A program made the translations under genes and the position numbers. A model generated the notes under the pieces. That model was not told the DNA's origin, did not search any database, and saw only the letters and a program-made list of their open reading frames with translations. Below are positions 39,482-48,263 of a DNA stretch of 64,000 nucleotides, one piece after another. This DNA is from Streptomyces cellostaticus (GTDB taxonomy: Bacteria; Actinomycetota; Actinomycetes; Streptomycetales; Streptomycetaceae), in NCBI RefSeq assembly GCF_001513965.1, contig NZ_KQ948015.1, forward strand, positions 520,236 through 584,235. The letters are read 5' to 3'. Within the stretch, counting starts at the first letter, position 1; each line of letters begins with the position of its first letter.

Positions 39482-39513
39482 ATGCCGGTGAGTCTCATGA
39501 CTCGACCGGCATG
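39482..39513. terminator. hairpin downstream of the aldo/keto reductase
   Basis: ATGCCGGTGAGTC pairs with GACTCGACCGGCAT with one bulged base. It lies between the reductase and the tRNA and could end either transcript. Confidence 0.5.
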
Positions 39514-39526
39514 TCGTGAACGTGTC

Positions 39527-39548
39527 GGGACGATCTTGCGATCGTCCC
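39527..39548. terminator. terminator of tRNA-Leu
   Basis: GGGACGATC-TTGC-GATCGTCCC, a perfect 9-bp stem with a tetraloop, begins eight bases beyond the tRNA 3' end on the minus strand. Confidence 0.75.
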
Positions 39549-39555
39549 TCACTGG

Positions 39556-39640
39556 TGTCCGAGGGGGGACTTGAACCCCCACGCCCGATAAAGGGCACTA
39601 GCACCTCAAGCTAGCGCGTCTGCCATTCCGCCACCCGGAC
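39556..39640 (-). tRNA. tRNA-Leu (anticodon GAG)
   Basis: An 85-nt class II tRNA. Read on the minus strand, the acceptor GTCCGGG pairs with the 3' strand CTCGGAC (one G-T), the anticodon arm is CTAGC-TTGAGGT-GCTAG giving GAG, a variable arm TGCCCTTTATCGGGCG follows, and the T arm is GGGGG-TTCAAGT-CCCCC. CCA does not appear to be fully encoded. No integrase gene or duplicated tRNA end is seen nearby. Confidence 0.93.
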
Positions 39641-39817
39641 TAGGTGTCTGCCGCCTTGCGGAGGGTGTTCCCCGCGGCGACGTGGACAACAATAGCAAGG
39701 TTTCGGAGTGCGTTTCACCTGCGTATCCGCCCGGCGGGCGGCGGACGGGGGCGCCTCGGAGGACCCCGGCCGCCGGGCTGTACAGCTGGTGACCAGATGT
39801 TGACGCTGTGCGCCCGG

Positions 39818-41359
39818 TCAGGGCATGAGCTGGTACTCCGGGAAGTTCCCCGGCAGCCTCTCCTGCTGCGGCCCCTGGGTCACCGCCCTCACCAGCAGCT
39901 CCCCACCCACGAAGGCCCCGCGCCAGGAGGCGCCGAAGCCGCCGAACAGCTCGTCGCGGTCGCCGCGGGAGCGGGGCTTGCCATGGCCGATCTTGAAGGC
40001 GCGGATCTGCGGCGCCAGCCTGTCGAACGTGGCCCTGTCGTCCGTGGAGAGGGTCGCGACCAGGGCGCCGTTGGACGCGTTCATCGCGGCCAGCAGCTCG
40101 GCCTCCGTGTCGACCAGGACGATCGTGTCGACCGGCCCGAAGGGTTCCGCGTGGTGGAGCGGGGAGGATCGGGGCGGGTTGAGGAGGGTGACCGGCTGCA
40201 CGTAGGCGGCGGTGTCCTGGCCGGGCAGGAAGCGGGCGTCCGCCGGATGCGCGCGGTGCAGGGGGACGGCGCCGCGGTCGATCGCCTCCGCGACCTGGTC
40301 CCGCAGTTCCTTCGCCTTCGCCGCGTTGATCACCGGACCGAAGTCCAGCTCCGGGTAGGGGTCGTCCCTCTTCTCCACGGCCAGGGGGTGGCCGACGCGC
40401 ACCCGGCGCACCGCCGGCAGGTACGCGGCGAGGAACTGGTCGAAGAGATCGCGCTGGATGACGAAGCGCGGGTAGGCCGTGCAGCGCTGTTTGCCGTAGT
40501 CGAAGAGTTTCGGGACGAGCGCGGTGAGTGTGTCCCAGTCCGAGTAGTTCCAGATGCCCCAGGTGTTCAGCCCCTCCTGCTCGAGGATGTGCCGCTTGCC
40601 GAGGTCGGCGACGGCCGTGGCCACCGCGGCGCCGGTGTCGCGGCCGCCGACGAAGGAGACGCAGCCGATCTCGGGCGCCCGCACCAGCGCCTGGGACAGC
40701 TCGCCCCCGCTGCCGCTGACGAGGGTGACGGGGAGCCCCTCGCGGGCGGCGAGCGCGCAGGCCAGGGTCAGGCAGGCGACGCCGCCGTCGGTCGGGGTCT
40801 TGGCGATGACCGCGTTGCCCGCGAGCACCTGGACCAGTACGGCGTGAACGAGCACGCTCATCGGGTAGTTCCAGCTCGCGATGTTGGACACCGGGCCGTC
40901 CAGCGGCGTGCGGCCGGCCATCATCGGCTCGATGCCGTCCAGGTACCAGCGGACTCCGTCGATGGCCCGGTCGACGTCCGCCCGGGCGAGCCGCCACGGC
41001 TTGCCGATCTCCCAGACGAGGAGCAGTGCGAGGAGTTCTCGGTGTTCCGTGAGTGCGTCGAGGGTGGCCGCGACCCGCGCCCGGCGTTCGGCGAGCGGAA
41101 CGTGGCGCCAGGCGCGGTGCTGGTCGAGTGAGGCCCTGACGGCGCGGCGCGCGACGGCCCGGTCCAGGCGGGGCGGGCCCGCGATGGGGCTGCCGTCGAC
41201 CGGGCTGGTGGCGGGCAGCGCCCGGCCGTCCGCCCGCCAGGCGGTGTTCCAGAGGTTGAGGACGCGGTCGTCCCGGAAGGCCTCGGGCGCGACGGCGAGG
41301 CAGCGCTGCCAGGCCTCGGCCCAGGACGTTCCGGCCTTGAGGGTGAGGGTGGGTGCCAT
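39818..41359 (-). CDS. aldehyde dehydrogenase family protein
   Basis: A 513-aa NAD(P)-dependent aldehyde dehydrogenase. The Asn of the oxyanion hole is in ASWNYPMSVLVHAVLV, the general base Glu in HILEQEGLNTWG and the nucleophile Cys in YGKQRCTAYPRF, although the last replaces the usual GQxC. The ATG at 41359 is used. It is close in type to broad phenylacetaldehyde-like enzymes annotated near oxalate/formate genes in Streptomyces. It lies beside a sucD remnant on the same strand, so it may be the surviving member of a longer operon. Confidence 0.87.
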   Translation of the reverse strand: MAPTLTLKAGTSWAEAWQRCLAVAPEAFRDDRVLNLWNTAWRADGRALPATSPVDGSPIAGPPRLDRAVARRAVRASLDQHRAWRHVPLAERRARVAATLDALTEHRELLALLLVWEIGKPWRLARADVDRAIDGVRWYLDGIEPMMAGRTPLDGPVSNIASWNYPMSVLVHAVLVQVLAGNAVIAKTPTDGGVACLTLACALAAREGLPVTLVSGSGGELSQALVRAPEIGCVSFVGGRDTGAAVATAVADLGKRHILEQEGLNTWGIWNYSDWDTLTALVPKLFDYGKQRCTAYPRFVIQRDLFDQFLAAYLPAVRRVRVGHPLAVEKRDDPYPELDFGPVINAAKAKELRDQVAEAIDRGAVPLHRAHPADARFLPGQDTAAYVQPVTLLNPPRSSPLHHAEPFGPVDTIVLVDTEAELLAAMNASNGALVATLSTDDRATFDRLAPQIRAFKIGHGKPRSRGDRDELFGGFGASWRGAFVGGELLVRAVTQGPQQERLPGNFPEYQLMP

Positions 41360-41534
41360 GCGAATGCTCCGCTCTCGGTGCACGGTCGAGAGAAAAGGGC
41401 TGAAGGAGTCGAGCCTGCTGGAGGTGCCTGGCTGTCCGGCGCACGGCTCGCACGCTGGTGCGCCGGACGTCGTGCGAGAAGTTACCGAAGGGTCATGAAA
41501 GCCGACAGTCACCCGGAGTCGACTATGAGTGACG

Positions 41535-41894
41535 TCACTGTGCCCGGGGCAGCTGTGCGAGCACCAGTTCCGCCGTCTCGGTCGGGGTGCTGCCCACACT
41601 GACGCCGATCGCCTCCAGCTCCTCCTTCTTCGCCCGCGCCGTGCCGGCGGATCCGGAGACGATGGCGCCCGCGTGTCCCATGGTCCGGCCCTCGGGTGCG
41701 GTGAACCCGGCGATGTAGCCGACGACGGGCTTGGTGACGTGGTCGCGGGCGAAGGCGGCCGCGCGTTCCTCCGCGTCGCCGCCGATCTCCCCGATCAGGA
41801 TGATCAGTTCGGTGTCGGGGTCGTTCTGGAAGGCGGCCAGGCAGTCGGTGTGGCTGGTGCCGGCGACGGGGTCGCCGCCGATGCCGACGCAGGT
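41535..41894 (-). pseudogene. succinyl-CoA ligase alpha subunit remnant (sucD C-terminal half)
   Basis: About 119 codons that read as the C-terminal half of Suc[52 protein letters not shown] with the phospho-histidine loop region GHAGAIVSG, and a normal end. The N-terminal CoA-binding half is missing. The frame stops at Thr 41894, where sequence of an antiporter gene on the opposite strand begins. No start codon or ribosome site fits, so it is a remnant. Confidence 0.88.
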
Positions 41895-42470
41895 GGGTGG
41901 ATCTCGATCGTCATGACCGCCGGTGTGTCGATCTTCGGCATCTCCTTCCAGGTGGACTTCGCCAAGGACGTCGGTTTCGGCCCGCTGGTCGCGGCCTCCT
42001 CGATGGGCGTGATGGCGGTGATCAACGGCATCGGCCGCGGGGTCGTGGGCTGGCTGTCGGACCGGTGGGGCCGCAAGCCGACCCTCGTGTTCGTCATCGT
42101 CGTCCTCGGTCTCGCCCAGTTCGGCGTGATCTGGGCGGGCGACGTCAGGAGCGAGTGGCTGTTCCTGTTCTTCGCGTTCCTCTCCGGGTTCGGCGGCGGC
42201 GCGTTCTACCCGCTGTTCGCGGCGCTCACCCCGGACTACTTCGGCGAGAACTACAACGCCACCAACTACGGCCTGGTGTACAGCGGCAAGCTGGTCAGCG
42301 GCCTGTTCGGCGGCGGCCTCGGCTCGATGGTGGTCGGTGCCTGGGGCTACGACGGGGCGTACGCACTGGCCGGTTGTGTGTCGATGGTGGCGGCGGCGAT
42401 CGCCCTGCTGCTGCGGCAGCCGGGCCGCAGTGGCGGTACCGCGGTGGCGCAGCCACGGACCGCCTCCTGA
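41895..42470 (+). pseudogene. oxalate/formate antiporter-like MFS remnant (C-terminal half)
   Basis: About 191 codons matching the second half of an OFA-family MFS protein: [20 protein letters not shown], the loop [35 protein letters not shown] and the last helices. The first six helices and the promoter are missing. It abuts the sucD remnant head-to-head at 41894/41895. A small product from ATG 41920 is possible but cannot be a working transporter. Confidence 0.87.
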
Positions 42471-42498
42471 CGAGCGCGCCCTCCCCCGCCGGTCACCC

Positions 42499-42547
42499 GG
42501 TGTTCCCCCTCTACGATCTGCTCACCGATCACCGGAGGGGGAACACC
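42499..42547 (+). promoter_or_regulatory. 13-bp inverted repeat covering the ltrA ribosome site
   Basis: GGTGTTCCCCCTC at 42499-42511 is exactly complementary to 42535-42547, which contains the ribosome-binding GGAGGGGG. The ATG is three bases further on. TACGAT in the loop at 42512-42517 is a possible -10 box, so the repeat could act as RNA hairpin or DNA operator. Confidence 0.75.
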
Positions 42548-42549
42548 GT

Positions 42550-43737
42550 ATGGACAGCGCACCCGTGCACACAGCGGCCGAGGAGGCGGGGCGCCGGGTC
42601 ACCACCCTGGAGCTCTTCTTCGACCTGGTCTTCGTCTTCACGCTCACCCAGCTCACCGTGCTGCTGGCGCACGACCTGTCGTTCGCCACGGCCGGCCGGG
42701 TGGCGCTGATCCTCGTCGTGCTGTTCTGGATGTACGGCGCCTACGCCTACCTCACCAACCAGGTGCCGCCCGACCGTCCCTCGCGGCGGTTGCTGCTGAT
42801 GCTCGGCATGGGCGCGTTCCTGGTGTGCGCGCTGGCGATCCCGCGCGTCTTCGAGGACACCGGGGTGGTGTTCGGGCTGGGGTTCCTGCTCGTGGTGATC
42901 GTGCACACGACGCTGTACACCCGCAGCCACGGCTGGGACTCCGTCTGGTACGGCGTCCCGAACGCGCTGGCCGCCCTCTCCGTGACCGTCGCAGGCACCA
43001 CCGACGGCCTTGCGGCGGACGGGCTGTGGCTGCTCGCGATCGCCCTGCAGTTCGTGACCCCGTTCGTCGCCGAGCACGGGCCGGGCAAGAGGGACGGGCG
43101 CAGCGCGGCGACGCTCAGGGTGCAGTTGGGCACGCTGGACCCGGCGCACTTCGTGGAACGGCACGGGCTGCTGCTGATCATCGCCTTCGGCGAATCCGTG
43201 ATCTCCATCGGCGTCGGCATCGGCGACCTGCCGCTCACCCCGGGCCGGTTCGGCGGCGCGTTCCTCGCACTCGCCCTCGCGGTGGCGATGTGGTGGACGT
43301 ACTTCGTAGGGGACGAGGAGGACGCGGAGGCTGCTTTCCGCGCCACACCGGCACCGCAGCGGTGGCGGCTGGCGATGAACGCGTACTACTACGCCTTCCT
43401 GCCCATGCTCCTGGGCATCGCCTACCTCTCCGCCGGCGTCAAGACGACCCTCGGCCATCTCACCGCACACCCGGCCTGGGGCCCGGCACTGGCCCTGGCG
43501 GGCGGGGTGGCCCTGTTCCTGGCAGGCGACGCGGCCTTCCGGACAACCCTGGGACTCCACCCGGTCCGCTACCGCGCCGCGGCCTCCCCCCTGGCCCTGC
43601 TGACGGCCCTGCCGGCCACCCTCCTTCCGGCCTACGCCGAACTGCTGCTCCTGGTGGCGGTGTTGACGGGAATGCTGGCGGTGGAGGCACGCCGGTGCAC
43701 GGCGACACCGCCCGCCCGTGAACTGGCCGACGCCTAG
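42550..43737 (+). CDS. low temperature requirement protein A (LtrA) family membrane protein
   Basis: A 395-aa membrane protein with about ten helices. The family signature is near the N-terminus, TTLELFFDLVFVFTLTQLT, with FWMYGAYAYLTNQ after it and HGLLLIIAFGESVISIG in the middle. LtrA was named in Listeria for growth in the cold, but its biochemical function is unknown. Translation may be controlled by the inverted repeat that covers its ribosome site. It sits inside the decayed oxalate/formate region but is intact. Confidence 0.9.
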   Translation: MDSAPVHTAAEEAGRRVTTLELFFDLVFVFTLTQLTVLLAHDLSFATAGRVALILVVLFWMYGAYAYLTNQVPPDRPSRRLLLMLGMGAFLVCALAIPRVFEDTGVVFGLGFLLVVIVHTTLYTRSHGWDSVWYGVPNALAALSVTVAGTTDGLAADGLWLLAIALQFVTPFVAEHGPGKRDGRSAATLRVQLGTLDPAHFVERHGLLLIIAFGESVISIGVGIGDLPLTPGRFGGAFLALALAVAMWWTYFVGDEEDAEAAFRATPAPQRWRLAMNAYYYAFLPMLLGIAYLSAGVKTTLGHLTAHPAWGPALALAGGVALFLAGDAAFRTTLGLHPVRYRAAASPLALLTALPATLLPAYAELLLLVAVLTGMLAVEARRCTATPPARELADA

Positions 43738-43780
43738 GGGACGTTGATCAGCGTTCAGGGCGACGGTCTGCGGCCACGGC

Positions 43781-44458
43781 TCAGGACGCGCTCTGTTCGT
43801 GGTACGAGCGCCGCGTGTGCTCGGTGTGTTCGTGCATCAGGTGGGTGGCGCGATATTCGTCGTTCAAGGCGATCGCCCTGATCAGCTCGCGGTGCTCGAT
43901 CCACGACTGCCGGCCGCGCTGGCGGGCCACCGGGGTGTAGTACCAGCGGACCCGGCGGTGGACCTGGGCGGCCAGTTCGGCGAGGACCGTGTTGCCCGCC
44001 AGCTCCATCACCTTGGCGTGGAACGCCGCGTTGAGGGCGACGGCACGGTCCACGTCCTCGGCCTCGACCGCCTTCTCGCCCTCGGCACACAGCTCCTCCA
44101 GGGCGTCGGTCCCCGCCTTGTCGGCGTTCAGGGCAGCCAGCCGGGCCGCCTCCGCCTCCAGGAGTGTGCGGACCGTCAGGAGTTGGTCGGCCTCCTCCTG
44201 GGTGGGCTCGTGGACGAACGCGCCCTGCGCGGGCCGCAGGTCGACCCAGCCCTCGGTGTTGAGCCGCTGCAGCGCCTCGCGCACCGGCTGCCGGGAGACG
44301 CCGAGGTGGCCGGCCAGTTCGCTCTCCACGAGGTGCTGGCCGGGTTGCAGGGCCCGGGTGGTGATCAGCTCCAGCAGCGCCTCGTAGACACGGTCGCGCA
44401 GCGGGCCGGGGCGTTCCAGCTTGGGCACGGATCCCTGTGGCAGTCCGGTCGACAACAT
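43781..44458 (-). CDS. GntR-family regulator (FCD/FadR subgroup)
   Basis: A 225-aa regulator. The N-terminal winged helix includes LRDRVYEALLELITTRALQPGQ, GHLGVSRQPVREALQRLNTEG and DLRPAQGAFVHEP. The C-terminal FCD domain is all-helical with likely metal-binding histidines in AALNAAFH, HRELIRAI and MHEHTEHTRR. Such proteins respond to organic acids. It lies among oxalate/formate genes and shares the word GTCTACAGT between its own upstream region and that of the antiporter gene, so it may control both. Confidence 0.9.
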   Translation of the reverse strand: MLSTGLPQGSVPKLERPGPLRDRVYEALLELITTRALQPGQHLVESELAGHLGVSRQPVREALQRLNTEGWVDLRPAQGAFVHEPTQEEADQLLTVRTLLEAEAARLAALNADKAGTDALEELCAEGEKAVEAEDVDRAVALNAAFHAKVMELAGNTVLAELAAQVHRRVRWYYTPVARQRGRQSWIEHRELIRAIALNDEYRATHLMHEHTEHTRRSYHEQSAS

Positions 44459-44541
44459 CGCGGTCCCCCTCCTGGGCAGGCTGCCGTACACAGCGGGCTG
44501 TATGCAGTGCACAGCGGACCGCCCACTATGAATTGTCTTTC

Positions 44542-44550
44542 GTCTACAGT
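44542..44550. promoter_or_regulatory. candidate GntR site upstream of the GntR gene
   Basis: GTCTACAGT here matches ACTGTAGAC at 47299-47307 upstream of the antiporter gene. A second motif, GTATGCAGT followed by GCAC, lies at 44500-44508. Confidence 0.4.
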
Positions 44551-44624
44551 CTACGGCGCACAAAATCCAGAGGAAGCGGAAGTCCGGCGCATCACCCCAA
44601 CCCCGCGCACCCCCGCGGACGTCG

Positions 44625-45572
44625 TCACGGGCAGCGTACGACCTGCCCGGCGTACGACAGGTTGCCGCCGAAACCGAACAGCAGCACCGGGTCGCCGCCG
44701 CGGAGCGCTCCCTGTTCGAGGAGCTTGGAAAAGGCGAGCGGGATGCTGGCCGCGGAGGTGTTACCGGATTCGGTGACATCGCGCGCGACCACGGCGTTGA
44801 CGGCGCCGAGCTTCTGCGCGAGCGGCTCGATGATGCGCAGGTTGGCCTGGTGCAGGACGACCCCCGCGAGCTCCTCGGGGGCCACCTGGGCCTTCTCGCA
44901 GGCGCGTCGGGCGACGGCGGGCAGCTGGGTGGTGGCCCAGCGGTACACGCTCTGCCCCTCCTGGGCGAACCGCGGCGGCGTGCCCTCGATCCGCACGGCG
45001 TGTCCCATCTCCGGCACCGATCCCCACAGCACCGGACCGATCCCGGGCTCCTCGCCCGGCGCGCACGCCTCGACCACGGCGGCCCCGGCGCCGTCGCCGA
45101 CCAGGACGCAGGTGGTGCGGTCGGTCCAGTCGGTGACGTCGGACATCTTGTCGGCGCCGATGACCAGGGCACGGGTGGCCGCACCGGCGCGGACGGTGTG
45201 GTCGGCGGTGGCCAGCGCGTGGGTGAACCCGGCGCACACCACGTTGACGTCCATCGCGGCGGGCTGCGGAATGCCGAGCCGGGCCGCGACCCGGGCGGCG
45301 GTGTTCGGGGAACGGTCGATCGCGGTGGAGGTGGCGACGAGGACCAGGTCGATGTCGCCGGGCGTGAGGCCGGCCGCGGCGAGGGCCTTGGCGGCGGCGT
45401 GCGCGGCCAGCTCGTCGACCGGTTCGTCGGGTCCGGCGATGTGCCGGGCCCGGATGCCCACCCGGCTCCGGATCCACTCGTCACTGGTGTCGACCAGGCC
45501 CGCCAGGTCCTCGTTGGTCAGCACCTTGGCGGGCTGGTAGTGACCGACGGCGGTGATGCGCGAGCCGTTCAT
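44625..45572 (-). CDS. beta-ketoacyl-ACP synthase III family protein (FabH-like)
   Basis: A 315-aa thiolase-fold enzyme with the intact triad: Cys in VNVVCAGFTHALAT, His in GVVLHQANLRIIEPL and Asn in SGNTSAASIPLAF. The C-terminal GDPVLLFGFGGNLSYAG is typical of FabH. No acyl carrier protein or fab operon is adjacent, so it is a second, specialised copy. Other enzymes of this type make acyl transfers in secondary metabolism. Its place within the oxalate/formate region is unexplained. Confidence 0.9.
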   Translation of the reverse strand: MNGSRITAVGHYQPAKVLTNEDLAGLVDTSDEWIRSRVGIRARHIAGPDEPVDELAAHAAAKALAAAGLTPGDIDLVLVATSTAIDRSPNTAARVAARLGIPQPAAMDVNVVCAGFTHALATADHTVRAGAATRALVIGADKMSDVTDWTDRTTCVLVGDGAGAAVVEACAPGEEPGIGPVLWGSVPEMGHAVRIEGTPPRFAQEGQSVYRWATTQLPAVARRACEKAQVAPEELAGVVLHQANLRIIEPLAQKLGAVNAVVARDVTESGNTSAASIPLAFSKLLEQGALRGGDPVLLFGFGGNLSYAGQVVRCP

Positions 45573-45709
45573 GGCGGGGTCCCCCTGTTGCCTCGGGATG
45601 CGGGATCCACCAGTCTGGCCAGTGACTCACGGGTACGTCGGCAGGTGAAGCCACAGGAATCCGGCATCCGAGTTGTCGGCTTCCCTCAGACCTTCACACC
45701 GCCGAGGAC

Positions 45710-45874
45710 TCACCCGGTGAACAGCTGCCTCGCCTTCTGGACGAGTTCGTACACCCCATAGGCGAGGGGTGCGGCCACCCACAGCCAGGCGAGGACGATC
45801 AGGCCGGCGGGGGTCCCCCCGGTCGGGCGAGGCCGAGAGCGGGGGAGGCTAGGCGGGCTGCTGTCGCTGGGCAT
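45710..45874 (-). CDS. MFS transporter small subunit, overlapping the antiporter gene
   Basis: A 54-aa protein whose ATG at 45874 lies inside the end of the antiporter gene in another frame, six bases after GGGAGG. The N-terminal ~20 residues are Pro/Ser/Arg-rich; then one membrane helix (GLIVLAWLWVAAPLAYGVY) and the tail ELVQKARQLFTG. I recall similar single-helix proteins encoded after OFA-type transporters in Streptomyces. The 26-base overlap implies coupled translation and a complex with the transporter. Confidence 0.8.
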   Translation of the reverse strand: MPSDSSPPSLPRSRPRPTGGTPAGLIVLAWLWVAAPLAYGVYELVQKARQLFTG

Positions 45875-47174
45875 CGGCGGCCTCCCTCGGGGCGCTGACG
45901 TGGTGGCGGGCGTGGACGGGACGGACCAGTTCGTTCGCGGCGAAGCCGACCACGAGCAGCCCGATCATGATGGCGAACGACAGCCCGTACAGAGCCGGGC
46001 CGTGCTTCCCGGCGGCCTCCTGCCGGTCGGCGATCCAGTTGACGATCAGCGGCCCGAGCACGCCGGCGGTGGACCAGGCGGTGAGCAGCCGGCCATGGAT
46101 CGCGCCGACCTGATAGGTGCCGAAGAGATCCTTCAGGTAGGCGGGGACGGTCGCGAAGCCGCCGCCGTAGAAGGAGAGGATCACCAGGGCGCACAGGACG
46201 AACAGCGGCTTGGCCGAGTCCCCGAACAGCGCGATGAGCAGGTACATCAGCGCGCCGACGCCGAGGTAGAGGCGGTAGATGTTCTTGCGGCCGATTCTGT
46301 CGGAGGCGGACGACCAGCCGATCCGGCCGGCCATGTTGGCCGCCGACAGCAGCGCGACGAAACCGGCGGCCGCGGAGGCCGACACCGGGGTGGAGCTGTC
46401 CGCGAAGAAGTCCGTGATCATCGGGGCGGCCTTCTCCAGGATGCCGATGCCGGCGGTCACGTTCGCGCACAGGACGACCCAAAGGCACCAGAACTGCGGG
46501 GTGCGCACCGCGCTGCGGGCGGACACCTGCACGCCGTCGGCGGCGCTCGGCCCGGTCTCCGCGGGTTCCTGCGGGCGCGGCACCCGCACGAGCAGAACGC
46601 CCAGCGTCATGAAGACTGCATACGTCAGACCGTGTACGAGGAACGCGAGCGCGATCCCGGAGTGGTCGCTGCCGAAGGACGCGAGCATCTGCGCCGACCA
46701 GGGCGAGGCGATCAGCGCGCCGCCGCCGAAGCCCATGATGGCGATGCCGGTGGCCATGCCGGGCCGGTCCGGGAACCACTTGATCAGGGTGGAGACGGGC
46801 GAGATGTAGCCGATACCGAGGCCGATGCCGCCGACGAAGCCGTAGCCGAGGACGATCAGCCAGTACTGCTTCGTCTGGGCACCGAGCGCGGAGATCAGGA
46901 AGCCGGAGGAGAAGCAGACGAGGGCCACGGTCATCGCCCAGCGCGGCCCGTTGCGCTCGACGAGCGTGCCGCCGAACGCGGCTGACAGTCCGAGCATCAC
47001 GATCGCCAGCTGGAAGGGCAGCGCGCTCTGGGTGCCGTCGAGGTGCAGGGCGGACTCGAGGGGCGGCTTGAACACGCTCCAGGCGTAGGCCTGGCCGATG
47101 GCCAGATGGACGGAGAGGGCGGCGGGCGGAACGAGCCAGCGGCTCCAGCCCGGGGGTGCGAGTGGGGGGCTCAT
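45849..47174 (-). CDS. OFA-family MFS transporter (oxalate/formate antiporter type)
   Basis: A 441-aa transporter with 12 helices. The start is the ATG at 47174 (MSPPLAPPGWSRWLVPPAAL). GQAYAWSVFKPPL in helix 1, ERNGPRWAMTVAL as the loop motif, IGLGIGYISPVSTLIKWFPDRPG, and the C-half GGFATVPAYLKDLFGTYQVG are typical of OFA antiporters. It is intact, unlike the second copy at 41895-42470. A formate dehydrogenase remnant is divergent, and a small subunit overlaps its 3' end. Confidence 0.9.
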   Translation of the reverse strand: MSPPLAPPGWSRWLVPPAALSVHLAIGQAYAWSVFKPPLESALHLDGTQSALPFQLAIVMLGLSAAFGGTLVERNGPRWAMTVALVCFSSGFLISALGAQTKQYWLIVLGYGFVGGIGLGIGYISPVSTLIKWFPDRPGMATGIAIMGFGGGALIASPWSAQMLASFGSDHSGIALAFLVHGLTYAVFMTLGVLLVRVPRPQEPAETGPSAADGVQVSARSAVRTPQFWCLWVVLCANVTAGIGILEKAAPMITDFFADSSTPVSASAAAGFVALLSAANMAGRIGWSSASDRIGRKNIYRLYLGVGALMYLLIALFGDSAKPLFVLCALVILSFYGGGFATVPAYLKDLFGTYQVGAIHGRLLTAWSTAGVLGPLIVNWIADRQEAAGKHGPALYGLSFAIMIGLLVVGFAANELVRPVHARHHVSAPREAADAQRQQPA

Positions 47175-47298
47175 GCTCGCGGACGGTAGGGCGGGGAGCG
47201 GGAGTTGAGAAGATGCTCGGTCGACCGTATGCGGTGAACGGTATGCGGGATGCGTCCAACGGTCGCCGCACGCGAACTCTTGCTGGGGCCTACTCCAT

Positions 47299-47307
47299 AC
47301 TGTAGAC
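47299..47307. promoter_or_regulatory. candidate GntR site upstream of the antiporter gene
   Basis: ACTGTAGAC lies in the AT-rich stretch before the antiporter and matches the inverted word at 44542-44550. Related GTCTAC words occur at 47399 and 47438. Confidence 0.4.
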
Positions 47308-47390
47308 AATATTTCGTCGACAGGATTCAGCCGCCCTCTTCCGGCTCCTCTCCCCTCCCTCCATCTCCGCGGTATCCCTCAACCGCGCAT

Positions 47391-48263
47391 CGGGCTTTTG
47401 TCTACATCCGTGGTGAATACCCGCGAGTCGTACACCGTCTACAGCACGCGGTCGACCAGGCCCGTGCCCGCGGTCTGCTCGGCGACGACATCCTCGGCCA
47501 GGGCTACAGCCTGGACATGGAGATCCGCCGCGGTGCCGGCGCGTACGTCTGCGGCGAGGAGACTGCCCTGTTCAGCTCCATCGAGGGCTACCGGGGCGAA
47601 CCGCGCTCCAAGCCGCCGTTCCCGGTGGAGAAGGGCCTGTTCGGCAGGCCCACGGTCGAGAACAACGTGGAGGCCCTGGTCAACGTGCTCCCTGTTCTGA
47701 CGATGGGGGCACCGGCGTACGCCGCGATCGGCACCGGGCGGTCCACCGGCCCCAAGCTGTTCTGTGTGTCGGGCAGCGTGGAGCGGCCCGGCGTGTACGA
47801 GGTGCCGTTCGGGGCGACGCTCGGCGAGCTGCTGGACCTGGCCGGGGTGCGGGAGGGGCTGCGGGCGGTGCTGCTGGGCGGTGCCGCCGGCGGCTTCGTG
47901 CGGCCCGACGAACTCGGCATCCCGCTCACCTTCGAGGGCACCCGGGAGGCCGGCACCATGCTCGGCTCCGGTGTGGTCATGGCCTTCGACGACACCGTGC
48001 CGCTCCCCCGTCTGCTGCTGCGGATCGCCGAGTTCTTCCGCGACGAGTCCTGCGGACAGTGCGTGCCGTGCCGGGTCGGGACGGTGCGGCAGGAGGAGGC
48101 GCTGCGCCGGATCGCGGAGCGCACGGGAGCCGGGGCCGCCCAGGACATCGCCCTGCTGCGCGAGGTGGGCCGGGCGATGCGGGACGCCTCGATCTGCGGT
48201 CTGGGGCAGACCGCGTGGAACGCCGTGGAATCCACCATCGACCGTCTGGGGGCGTACGAATGA
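47391..48263 (+). pseudogene. NuoF-like formate dehydrogenase beta subunit, N-terminally truncated
   Basis: Homology begins abruptly at RAFVYIRGEYPRVVHRL and continues through GAGAYVCGEETALFSSIEG, PPFPVEKGLFGRPT and the 4Fe-4S motif ESCGQCVPCRVGT to a normal end. The N-terminal thioredoxin-like part and the first portion of the FMN/NAD domain are missing. An open frame runs back to 47250 but has no family sequence. The stop overlaps the next gene by ATGA, so the operon layout is preserved. It cannot form a working NADH site. Confidence 0.85.

Noticed and set aside
39238..39604. Minus-strand frame reading GRVIGSVRRASWKGVHHGFWA near the tRNA
   Set aside because: It runs through the tRNA and its terminator and into the aldo/keto reductase end, with no ribosome site or family match.
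39326..39817. Possible integration site at tRNA-Leu
   Set aside because: No integrase gene, no duplicated tRNA 3' end and no foreign-looking genes occur on either side.
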